DNA from: Bacteroidales bacterium
GTDB taxonomy: Bacteria; Bacteroidota; Bacteroidia; Bacteroidales; UBA7960
Length of the DNA stretch: 5,814 nt
Direction: 5' to 3'
Assembly: GCA_003555385.1 (NCBI GenBank)
Contig: PWHO01000116.1
Span: forward strand, 1-5,814
Both the position numbers and the translations under genes were made by a program. The stretch's first letter is position 1, and each line of letters starts with the position of its first letter. The notes below the pieces were generated by a model. It did no database searches. It saw only the letters and a program-made list of their open reading frames with translations, and was not told where the DNA came from. Shown here one piece after another: positions 1 through 5,814 of this stretch.

Positions 1-1211
1 ACGATCATATTGATCTGCAGGCTCACTATGCCAAATATCATAAACGACATGAGCATAGACAGCGGGATGGCGATGCCGACGAAAAGGGCGTTTTTTAGTC
101 CGAGGAAAAGGTAGAGAACCAATACCCCCAGGATCACCGCCATGATTACGCTGTTCTCCAGGTTAGACAGCTGTATCCGGATTTCTTCCGACTGGTCATT
201 TGTAATGGTTACATTCAGGTCATCCGGCAGGTTCCCGTTTTGCCTGGCAATATCCAGCACCTGGTTAATGTTTTCGGTGGCGGACAGCAGGTTGTCGCCG
301 GAATTTTTTATTACCTGCAGGCTGACCACGGGCTGGTCATCGAGGCGCGCGTAACTGCCCGGGTCGGCATATGCGTCAACAACCTCTGCCACGTCACGCA
401 GGTATACAATTTGCTGATCTTCATGCTTCACGATAATGTCTTCCATCTGGCGGATGTCTGTAAACTCACCAATGGTTCGGATGGCCCACCGTGTGCCGTC
501 ATCAAAGCGGAGCGATCCCCCGGCCATGGACACATTTTCCGATGAGATGGCTGCATCAAGGTCATCAAAGCTCAGCTGATAGAGCTCGAGTTTGTGCGGA
601 TCGGCATTAACCTGTATTTCCCGCTCCTCGATACCGGTTATCTCCACCCTGGAGATTTCAGGAACATCCTCTATCTCCTCTTCCAGGAAATCTGCAAAAC
701 GTTTCAGCTCATTTATACTGAATTCCCCGCTGAGGTTAATGTTCATGATCGGGAACTCCGAAAAGTCAATATCTATCACTACAGGGTCGGAAGGCAGGTC
801 GGAGGGCAGGTCGCCCTGCGCCCTGTCCACGGCATCTTTCACATCCTGGAGGGCCTCCTTGATGTTAATCCCCGTTTCGAACTCCACAAAAATGTCTGAG
901 TTATCCTGTGAGGATGTGGACCTGAGCTCACGGATGCCGGTAATGGTATGGATTTCGTTTTCCAGCGGGCGGGTAACCAGATTTTCCATGTCGGCGGGCG
1001 GATTCCCGGGATACATTGTTTGCACAAGCACGGTAGGAATTTCTACCTCGGGAAAGAGTTCTTTCGGAAGAGTCCGGTAGGAGAGAATTCCAAAAATGGC
1101 TATCAGAAAGGTAAGAAGAAAGATGGTGTTCTTGTTCTTCAGCGCGATGGTGGAAGGCTTAAACTCACGAACGCCCTTGTCCTTATTTGTCTCACTCATC
1201 ATGATCTGCAT
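1..1211 (-). CDS. RND efflux pump inner-membrane subunit (HAE1/AcrB type), N-terminal part, cut by window edge
   Basis: This is the proton-driven inner-membrane pump of a tripartite efflux system. The frame is open from an ATG at 1211 to base 1 and gives 403 residues, of roughly 1000-1050 usual for the family. A short cytoplasmic N-terminus precedes TM1 (about 29-46). Next come the periplasmic PN1/PN2 porter segments with the typical YPGNPPADMENLVTRPLENEI block at 67-87, then TM2 (about 353-371) and TM3 (about 375-396). The TM4 proton-relay aspartates lie beyond the window, so activity cannot be judged. ATGs at 1202 and 1199 are equally possible starts, and 1199 gives the more usual N-terminus MSETNK. 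No Shine-Dalgarno is well placed. The gene follows the adaptor stop by 26 bases and is surely co-transcribed with it. The porter sequence looks like the multidrug (HAE1) class rather than the metal (CzcA) class. The substrate is unknown. Confidence 0.95.
   Translation of the reverse strand, partial: MQIMMSETNKDKGVREFKPSTIALKNKNTIFLLTFLIAIFGILSYRTLPKELFPEVEIPTVLVQTMYPGNPPADMENLVTRPLENEIHTITGIRELRSTSSQDNSDIFVEFETGINIKEALQDVKDAVDRAQGDLPSDLPSDPVVIDIDFSEFPIMNINLSGEFSINELKRFADFLEEEIEDVPEISRVEITGIEEREIQVNADPHKLELYQLSFDDLDAAISSENVSMAGGSLRFDDGTRWAIRTIGEFTDIRQMEDIIVKHEDQQIVYLRDVAEVVDAYADPGSYARLDDQPVVSLQVIKNSGDNLLSATENINQVLDIARQNGNLPDDLNVTITNDQSEEIRIQLSNLENSVIMAVILGVLVLYLFLGLKNALFVGIAIPLSMLMSFMIFGIVSLQINMI
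784..812. repeat. Imperfect 12-bp tandem repeat inside the RND pump gene
   Basis: Two adjacent 12-base units (784-795 and 796-807) differ at only a couple of positions, and a third unit is begun at 808. The unit length is a multiple of three, so the repeat is in frame. On the minus strand it encodes a doubled Asp-Leu-Pro-Ser motif at residues 134-141 of the pump, in the linker after the first porter helices. It may be a normal sequence feature of this transporter family rather than a recent slippage event. Confidence 0.5.
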
Positions 1212-1237
1212 GGTTATGGGAAGGATACTCCCGGATG

Positions 1238-2446
1238 TTATTCATAGGATTCTATTCTGATGGCTTCCCCGCTGGTTACATTGCGATGACCCTGCCTGAT
1301 AAGCATGTTACCGGCTTCAAGTCCTCCTGTTACCTGGGTTATACCTTCACCGTCTTTCCCTCTTTCTATGTATGCTTTTCTTGCTATCCAGTTTCCTGCA
1401 GGGCTCTCATCCGCTAAATATACATAATGGCCCTGGGTATCATAACCGATCAGCATAGAGGGTATGACAATGGCTTCGTGTATTTCTGCCGCCTGCACAC
1501 TGATATTGGCCATCATATTGGGCTTGAACCTGTCGTTGTCATTCGGGATCCTGAGCTGCAAACGAAAAGACCGGTTTTCCGGATTGATCACATGCCCCAC
1601 CCGGTGCACAGGAACTGTCATTTCCACGTCAGGGTAGGCAGGGAAGCGCAGGACTACATCACGACCTTCGGATACGTGAGGAAGGTATGATTCTGACACA
1701 TCCGCATTGATGTAGAGTTCCTTCAGGCTGATGATTTCCATTACCGGGGTGCCTGGCATGGCCAGCTCACCTTCGCTAATATAGTGCTCATCCACAAAAC
1801 CATCAAAGGGTGCCTTCATCACTGCCATCTCTTTCTGCAATTGCATCGTTTCCAGGTTGTTTCTCAGACGCTCTGCCTGGTTTTTAACCTCCAGGTATTG
1901 TATCTCGCTGCCAATACCCTTGTCCCACAACCTTTTTTGACGCTGATAGACGGTTTCAGCTAACTGCAGGCTGGTTTTTATTTCTTCAATCTGCCCCTCT
2001 ACAACGTCTGTAGATAAGCGTGCTACCACCTGGCCCCGGGTTACCGGCTCTCCCTTCTCCACATACAACCTTCTGATATGTCCGCTGGTTTCCGGGCTGA
2101 TGGTGGCCGAACTGACTGCCTCCACGGTGGCGCTTACCCTGAAGAAATCAGCAAACACAGAAGGTTCAAGCTTCGATACAGTCACAGGGACCTCATCGTT
2201 TCTTCCGGTTCCTTCACCCCGTGCATTAAGGGTTTGATGGAGCTCGTTTACTTCCTGGGTCAGGCGGCTGATCTCAGCATTGTATTCATCTATCCGGCCG
2301 CGGATCTGGTCACTGTCATCATCAGAGGAAGAGGATCCATTGCCGCAAGACTGCATCAGCAGTGTGAGCGTCAGCAGTAAGAAAGACGACAGGCGGAGGA
2401 TTTTTTTCAATCTCCCGGAAGTTTTATTGGAATCTGCTCGTTTCAT
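1238..2446 (-). CDS. RND efflux periplasmic adaptor (membrane fusion protein), lipoprotein
   Basis: This 402-residue adaptor should bridge the RND pump and the TolC-type channel in the periplasm. A basic N-terminus and hydrophobic stretch (about 16-31) end in LLMQSC, so Cys34 is the likely lipidated residue. A Ser/Asp-rich run follows (38-46), then a predicted coiled coil (48-73). The two halves of the lipoyl-like (barrel-sandwich) domain lie at about 114-146 (SPETSGHIRRLYVEKGEPV) and 208-240 (KAPFDGFVDEHYISEGE). They flank an alpha-hairpin (about 150-207), and a beta-barrel (about 242-318) and membrane-proximal domain (about 320-400) complete the standard MFP order. The start ATG at 2446 gives a proper lipoprotein signal and sits behind an A-rich stretch without a Shine-Dalgarno, as is usual in Bacteroidota. 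It lies 84 bases after the channel gene and 26 before the pump gene. Family length and domain order are complete. Substrate specificity is not visible. Confidence 0.95.
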   Translation of the reverse strand: MKRADSNKTSGRLKKILRLSSFLLLTLTLLMQSCGNGSSSSDDDSDQIRGRIDEYNAEISRLTQEVNELHQTLNARGEGTGRNDEVPVTVSKLEPSVFADFFRVSATVEAVSSATISPETSGHIRRLYVEKGEPVTRGQVVARLSTDVVEGQIEEIKTSLQLAETVYQRQKRLWDKGIGSEIQYLEVKNQAERLRNNLETMQLQKEMAVMKAPFDGFVDEHYISEGELAMPGTPVMEIISLKELYINADVSESYLPHVSEGRDVVLRFPAYPDVEMTVPVHRVGHVINPENRSFRLQLRIPNDNDRFKPNMMANISVQAAEIHEAIVIPSMLIGYDTQGHYVYLADESPAGNWIARKAYIERGKDGEGITQVTGGLEAGNMLIRQGHRNVTSGEAIRIESYE

Positions 2447-2530
2447 TTTATATCTTATTGATGGCGTGGTTATTCATGCTTGTTGTTTTGCGGGGCGATC
2501 ACCCGGAAAGTTTTTGATTCAGGCCGGGGT

Positions 2531-3898
2531 TCATCTGCCCATTGCTTTTTCAATATTGTTTCTTGCATTCAGCACTTCAAAGAGCGCATGATAATAGTTC
2601 GCCTGCGTGCTCATTAGCTGGTCGTTGGCTTGCGTCAGTTCCAGGCTGGATGCCATGCCTTCGCGGAACATGATGGAGGTGCGGTCAAAAATTCGTCTGG
2701 CAAGATCCAGGTTATCCTGCTCTTTTTTATATTGCTCACGCGCGGTGTCAAAATCTGCCGTGGCCTTTTGCATTTGCAGGTTCAGCGACTGGAGGGTCTC
2801 TTCCCTGTCAATGCGTGCCTTTTCCAGCTCTATACGTGCCTGCGCGACCCTGGATGATCGCATGCCACCGGAGAAGATGGGAATATTGAGGTTTACAGCG
2901 AAATAGGTGTTGGGGAACCAGGACTGGTCACCGTCAAAAAAGTTAAATTCGTTGCGCATGGCCATTTCCTGGCGGGTGAATGATGCGGAGAGGCTTGGCA
3001 GGTAGGCAGACTGCTCCCGTCGCATGATCATACGGTTCATTTCTTCCTGTGACTGCATCATGCGGTAAGCAATATGTTTTCCGGGAGTAAAATCAGTGAG
3101 AAAGGATATGTCGTTTAGCAGTTCCCGGTGAAGGTCTTCAAGCATATCAGTCAGCCTGATCTGTTCTTCCATATCCAGCCCCAGCTGAAGCTTCAGCAGG
3201 CTGGTGGTGACATCCTCCTGGCGTTTCAGCGACGATATCCGGTTCTCAAGATTGGATACCGTGAGCTGAAGCTGGTCCACATTGATGGGGTCTGTGAAGC
3301 CCTCTTTTAATAATTCACGTGTTTCTTCAAGTTGTATCTCCAGGTTGCGGAGGTTTTGACTTACAATGTCAATATTCTTTCTTGCCAGCAACACCAGGAA
3401 ATAGGTTTCTGTAACCACATTTTTGATTTCCAGCCCGGAACGCTCCAGGGTTTGACCTGCCAGGTCACGAAAAATGTGTGATGCACGCAATCCCACGATG
3501 TATTGTCCGTCAAAAATAAGTTGCTCCACGGAGGCGGTAGCAGTAATGTTTTGCTCCGTCCCAAACTGTATCTCCCGGAATTCGCCCGGCTCTCCTCCAA
3601 AAAATTCTGCGGGCACAAGAGAGGTAGGAATATCAAGATAATAGTTGTATCCTACGGAAGCATTGATCTGAGGGAGGCCTGCAGCAGCTGTTTCCCATAT
3701 TTGCTTTTCTGCAATATTCAGGTCATTTCTGGCCCGGCGCATGGCGTAACTATGTTCCACGGCGTGATGGCGTGCTTCTTCGAGGCTCAGGTATAGCGTA
3801 TCACGCTCAATGTTCTCTGCACCGGGCACGGCAGGAGTGCTTGCCAGGAGAAAAAACAGCATCGTGAAAAGCCGGCATAAGTGTAAGGATGGCTGCAT
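2531..3898 (-). CDS. TolC-family outer-membrane efflux channel
   Basis: This 455-residue protein would form the trimeric outer-membrane duct of the efflux system. The chosen ATG at 3898 gives a signal peptide: a short n-region, a hydrophobic core at about 10-20, and a likely cleavage near 23-27 before ENIERD. Two homologous outer-membrane-efflux halves follow. Each has long alpha-helical stretches and a turn of the Ile-Phe-x-Gly kind: QLIFDGQ at 126-132 in the first half and NIPIFSGG at 338-345 in the second. The typical GLPQI (about 74-78) and YLPSL (about 299-303) strand entries are also present. Length and layout match the family. The frame stays open upstream to a TTG at 4027, but that extension is hydrophilic and would bury the signal peptide. 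An inner ATG at 3862 is less likely. It is the first gene of the efflux operon, so the operon's promoter should lie in 3899-4110. Confidence 0.94.
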   Translation of the reverse strand: MQPSLHLCRLFTMLFFLLASTPAVPGAENIERDTLYLSLEEARHHAVEHSYAMRRARNDLNIAEKQIWETAAAGLPQINASVGYNYYLDIPTSLVPAEFFGGEPGEFREIQFGTEQNITATASVEQLIFDGQYIVGLRASHIFRDLAGQTLERSGLEIKNVVTETYFLVLLARKNIDIVSQNLRNLEIQLEETRELLKEGFTDPINVDQLQLTVSNLENRISSLKRQEDVTTSLLKLQLGLDMEEQIRLTDMLEDLHRELLNDISFLTDFTPGKHIAYRMMQSQEEMNRMIMRREQSAYLPSLSASFTRQEMAMRNEFNFFDGDQSWFPNTYFAVNLNIPIFSGGMRSSRVAQARIELEKARIDREETLQSLNLQMQKATADFDTAREQYKKEQDNLDLARRIFDRTSIMFREGMASSLELTQANDQLMSTQANYYHALFEVLNARNNIEKAMGR

Positions 3899-4110
3899 CG
3901 TACGGTTATTTATTTCATGGTATGAATAACTGTTTGACACGATACATTGTTCAGTTTCTTCGACCGGATATGTGCCAAATTTAGCCGGGTCGCTTCTTTC
4001 CGATTGAGCAAGGATGCTTGTTCTCAAACTTTTATGCCCCTGTTTTGTTTAATCTTTATCGAAAACACTGAACAAAATCTTTTTCTGTCGGAAAACAAAA
4101 CCATATACCC
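3899..4110. promoter_or_regulatory. Divergent intergenic region between the efflux operon and the SDR operon
   Basis: These 212 bases separate the leftward channel gene from the rightward SDR gene and must hold the start signals of both. The part next to the SDR gene (about 4040-4105) is rich in A and T runs. I searched both strands for a TTTG / TAnnTTTG pair at 17-20 base spacing and found no clean match, so no promoter is placed. A perfect 9-base inverted pair, TTGTTCAGT at 3947-3955 and ACTGAACAA at 4067-4075, is the only repeat that stands out. No small gene or hairpin terminator was seen. Confidence 0.6.
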
Positions 4111-4812
4111 ATGAAAAACTATCTTGTCATCGGCGCATCATCCGGGATCGGTAAGGAACTGGCATCCATCCTCAACCGTGAAGGATACCAGGTTTACGGT
4201 ACTTACCGCAATACAGAGGCGGAGCCGGGAGGGGACGGCGTGCAGTATCATTTTCTGGATGTGACGGCTGATCAGCCGGACCTTGACTTTTTGCCCGAAA
4301 CCCTCGACGGCATGGCCTATTGCCCCGGCACGATCACCCTCAGGCCTTTTGCCAGGATCAAACCTGAAGATTTTGTGAAAGATTACCACATACAGGTGCT
4401 CGGCGCGGTGAAAGTGATCCAGGCATTGCTTCCCAGGCTTAAAAAGTCAGAAGCGGCTTCCATCGTGATGTTCTCCACCGTGGCGGTGCAAACGGGCTTC
4501 AACTTTCACAGCCTTGTTTCCGCCTCGAAAGGAGCGGTGGAAGGTCTTTCTCGTGCCCTGGCCGCCGAGTTTGCCCCCAAAATAAGGGTCAACTGCATTG
4601 CCCCCTCCATTACCGATACGCCTCTGGCGTCGGGGCTGCTGAATTCCGATGCCAAACGGGAAGCCAACGCACAGCGCCATCCCATGAAAAAAGTCGGATC
4701 AGTGAGCGACATTGCCGAAATGGCTGCTTTTTTGCTGTCTGACAAAGCCGGGTGGATTACCGGGCAGGTATATGGTGTGGATGGCGGCATGTCGTCGGTC
4801 AAAGTCAATTAA
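4111..4812 (+). CDS. SDR-fold protein with substituted catalytic Asn and Tyr
   Basis: This 233-residue protein has the classical SDR length and fold. The Rossmann glycine motif GASSGIG is at 8-14, and Arg33 after the second strand hints at NADP(H). LDV is at 49-51, and YCPG at 70-73 stands where NNAG is usual. Ser122 (in MFSTVA) and Lys140 (in SASKGAVEG) fit the catalytic Ser and Lys. The position four before the Lys, normally Tyr, is Val136, and the usual Asn of helix 4 appears to be Gln95, so the Asn-Ser-Tyr-Lys tetrad reads Gln-Ser-Val-Lys. The C-terminal GQVYGVDGGMSS block is typical of SDRs. The codons are clear and the gene has no frameshift. From memory, related Bacteroidota proteins share the FHS-x-VSASKG wording, so this may be a family trait rather than decay. 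It may bind a nucleotide without standard catalysis, or use another acid. It lies 12 bases upstream of an SRPBCC gene. The ATG at 4111 has no Shine-Dalgarno. Confidence 0.92.
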   Translation: MKNYLVIGASSGIGKELASILNREGYQVYGTYRNTEAEPGGDGVQYHFLDVTADQPDLDFLPETLDGMAYCPGTITLRPFARIKPEDFVKDYHIQVLGAVKVIQALLPRLKKSEAASIVMFSTVAVQTGFNFHSLVSASKGAVEGLSRALAAEFAPKIRVNCIAPSITDTPLASGLLNSDAKREANAQRHPMKKVGSVSDIAEMAAFLLSDKAGWITGQVYGVDGGMSSVKVN

Positions 4813-4824
4813 ACACAACAGCCC

Positions 4825-5286
4825 ATGGCTTTTTATCAATTGCGTAAAGAACAGTTCATCCCTGCGGGCCTCGATGAGGTCTGGGGTTTTGTTTCCAAAC
4901 CCGCCAACCTTAAGGAGATCACACCGGAACATATGGGGTTTGACATCACCTCTGCAGACCTTCCCGAAAAAATGTACCCCGGGATGATCATCACCTATCA
5001 CGTAAAACCTTTATTGGGGATCAGGATGCGATGGGTCACCGAGATCACCCAGCTGGAAGAAAAACGTTACTTTGTGGATGAGCAGCGGTCCGGGCCCTAT
5101 ACGATGTGGCATCACCAGCACATCCTCGAGGAAGTTGACGGCGGGGTGCTGATGAAAGACATTGTGTCGTATAAGCCCCCGATGGGATTCCTGGGTGCCA
5201 TTGCCAACCGCGTGATGATCCGCCCCCAGCTTGAGGCCATTTTTGATCACCGCACCAAAGCCCTGGAGAAGAAATTTGGGGGCTGA
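4825..5286 (+). CDS. SRPBCC (START/polyketide-cyclase-like) ligand-binding protein
   Basis: This 153-residue soluble protein, without signal peptide or membrane segment, has the outline of a single SRPBCC helix-grip domain. The first strand and helix carry the common pattern W20-x-F22 ... P26-x-N28-L29 ... I32-T33-P34. A central strand has RMRWVTEI (67-74), followed by GPYTMWHHQH (90-99). The long C-terminal helix (about 128-150) would close the hydrophobic pocket. It resembles the uncharacterised group often named ligand-binding SRPBCC protein and sometimes loosely called a cell-division inhibitor; that second name has no support here. The fold binds hydrophobic ligands in other families, but no ligand can be named. 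It starts 12 bases after the SDR stop, so the two are almost certainly one transcript and may act on the same compound. In some Bacteroidota I recall such pairs near photolyase/cryptochrome genes, but none follows here. Confidence 0.88.
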   Translation: MAFYQLRKEQFIPAGLDEVWGFVSKPANLKEITPEHMGFDITSADLPEKMYPGMIITYHVKPLLGIRMRWVTEITQLEEKRYFVDEQRSGPYTMWHHQHILEEVDGGVLMKDIVSYKPPMGFLGAIANRVMIRPQLEAIFDHRTKALEKKFGG

Positions 5287-5337
5287 CCCGGTAGTGGTGG
5301 GCTACCATGACCTCGTGCTGGAAGAGAATAAAAACAC

Positions 5338-5367
5338 TTTGTTTTATGTGGAATTTATGTATGTTTG
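5338..5367 (+). promoter_or_regulatory. Bacteroidota-type promoter (TTTG / TAnnTTTG) for the downstream membrane-protein gene
   Basis: A -33 element TTTG (5338-5341) and an exact TAnnTTTG -7 element, TATGTTTG (5360-5367), are separated by 18 bases. The known Bacteroidota housekeeping consensus has about 19. Transcription would start near 5372-5376 and leave a leader of about 80 bases before the ATG at 5454. The location right after the SRPBCC gene and before a new gene on the same strand fits a separate transcription unit. Confidence 0.72.
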
Positions 5368-5395
5368 TGCGAAGTATTCATGGCTTAAATTGTCA

Positions 5396-5429
5396 GCCCG
5401 ATACTTCAGCGGGCACAAATTAATTGCCC
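5396..5429 (+). other. Possible pair of mutually exclusive small hairpins in the leader
   Basis: GCCCG (5396-5400) can pair with CGGGC (5410-5414). The overlapping GGGCA (5411-5415) can instead pair with TGCCC (5425-5429). The two five-base stems share the middle segment, so only one can form at a time. Both lie in the predicted untranslated leader, the second ending about 24 bases before the start codon. The stems are short and may be chance. Confidence 0.25.
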
Positions 5430-5453
5430 CTTCCCGAACCAAACCGAACAACA

Positions 5454-5814
5454 ATGAGAAAATGGATTTGTAGCAAGCACCTGGTGGTGAGGTTTGCCGG
5501 GCTATACCTTTTGGGGCTATTAATATTTACGGCGGCCTGGTTTTTAAGTTTCTACCTTTTCCCTGAAGGGGTGATGAAAGACACAAGCCTGGCATCGAAA
5601 CTGGCCGGCAGCGACATTTCCGCGGATGCCGGAAAGGAGGTGATAAGAATATTTATGGTCAATCTTTTGGGGGGAGCGTTCATCATTGGTTTCAACTATT
5701 CTTTCAGGATCAACAATTTGCCGCTGGGGTATTTAATCCCGCCAATCTGGTTCCTGTTGTACGGCCTGATACTGGGTTCAAATTCATTCACTTTTGCCAT
5801 GGATGAAAGAATTG
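5454..5814 (+). CDS. Integral membrane protein of unknown function, N-terminal part, cut by window edge
   Basis: The frame is open from the ATG at 5454 to the window end and gives 120 residues. A basic start (MRKWICSKH) leads into a first membrane helix at about 13-35. A hydrophilic, probably extracytoplasmic stretch follows (about 38-62), then one long or two close hydrophobic segments (about 66-84 and 91-108) ending in GLILGSNSF. The pattern of an Asn in a helix (VNLLGG), a helix break and then Gly-x-x-x-Gly-Ser-Asn faintly recalls SpoIIM/DUF95-like membrane proteins, but I do not recognise it with confidence. The start is supported by the promoter at 5338-5367 and the lack of a better upstream ATG. 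As elsewhere in the window, no Shine-Dalgarno precedes it. It begins 167 bases after the SRPBCC gene and probably forms its own transcript. No function is assigned. Confidence 0.8.
   Translation, partial: MRKWICSKHLVVRFAGLYLLGLLIFTAAWFLSFYLFPEGVMKDTSLASKLAGSDISADAGKEVIRIFMVNLLGGAFIIGFNYSFRINNLPLGYLIPPIWFLLYGLILGSNSFTFAMDERI

Noticed and set aside
142..1080. Plus-strand open frames across the RND pump gene
   Set aside because: The opposite strand encodes a clear RND protein throughout. The plus-strand translations show no motifs and are antisense shadows.
1..1211. Heavy-metal (CzcA-type) RND pump
   Set aside because: The porter-domain blocks read like the HAE1 multidrug class, and no metal-binding His or Met clusters are seen in the adaptor or channel. 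The TM4 motif that would decide is outside the window.
2447..2530. Hairpin or small gene between the channel and adaptor genes
   Set aside because: Only a four-base stem (CGGG/CCCG) was found and no frame with a plausible start. The 84 bases look like a plain intra-operon spacer.
3899..4027. 43-residue N-terminal extension of the TolC-family protein from a TTG at 4027
   Set aside because: The extension is hydrophilic and would place the signal peptide inside the protein. The ATG at 3898 gives a normal secreted channel of family length.
4040..4105. TTTG / TAnnTTTG promoter upstream of the SDR gene
   Set aside because: Several TTTTG words and a TAATCTTTA stretch occur, but none has both elements at the right spacing on either strand.
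5290..5306. Hairpin GGTAG/CTACC as a terminator after the SRPBCC gene
   Set aside because: The stem is only five bases with a seven-base loop and no T-run follows, so it is not a convincing intrinsic terminator.
5231..5473. 80-codon plus-strand frame overlapping the end of the SRPBCC gene
   Set aside because: It is a shifted frame over a well-supported gene, has no recognisable motif, and runs through the consensus promoter and into the next gene.

Overview
The window looks like a piece of a Bacteroidota chromosome. Four things support this: the tolC/adaptor/RND gene order, a Cys-anchored adaptor lipoprotein with a Ser/Asp-rich start, a clear TTTG/TAnnTTTG promoter (the Bacteroidota sigma-ABfr consensus) at 5338-5367, and no convincing Shine-Dalgarno sequence before any of the genes. 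Base composition is roughly balanced. No RNA gene, insertion sequence, CRISPR array or phage gene was seen. The genus cannot be fixed from the sequence.

Minus strand, 1-3898: a tripartite efflux operon transcribed right to left. It begins with a TolC-type outer-membrane channel (2531-3898), followed by a periplasmic adaptor lipoprotein of the RND/HlyD type (1238-2446). It ends with the N-terminal 403 residues of an inner-membrane RND pump of the HAE1/AcrB type (1-1211), which is cut by the window edge. Together they would form one envelope-spanning export machine. The exported compound cannot be read from the sequence, and no regulator gene lies in the window.

Middle, 3899-4110: a 212-base divergent, AT-rich intergenic region that must carry the start signals of both the efflux operon and the rightward genes. 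I could not assign a promoter with confidence.

Plus strand, 4111-5286: two tightly packed genes with a 12-base gap. They encode a short-chain dehydrogenase/reductase (SDR) fold protein and a small SRPBCC (START/polyketide-cyclase-like) ligand-binding protein. The SDR keeps the nucleotide-binding glycine motif but lacks the catalytic Tyr (Val at that position) and the catalytic Asn (Gln at that position). This is the most interesting point in the window.

Plus strand, 5287-5814: a 167-base leader region with the consensus promoter and a possible pair of mutually exclusive small hairpins. It leads into a partial integral membrane protein gene (from 5454) that I do not firmly recognise.

Overall this is mostly an ordinary housekeeping/efflux region. 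The substituted-active-site SDR paired with SRPBCC, the heptad coiled coil near the adaptor's lipid anchor, and the uncharacterised membrane protein are the parts that merit a second look.
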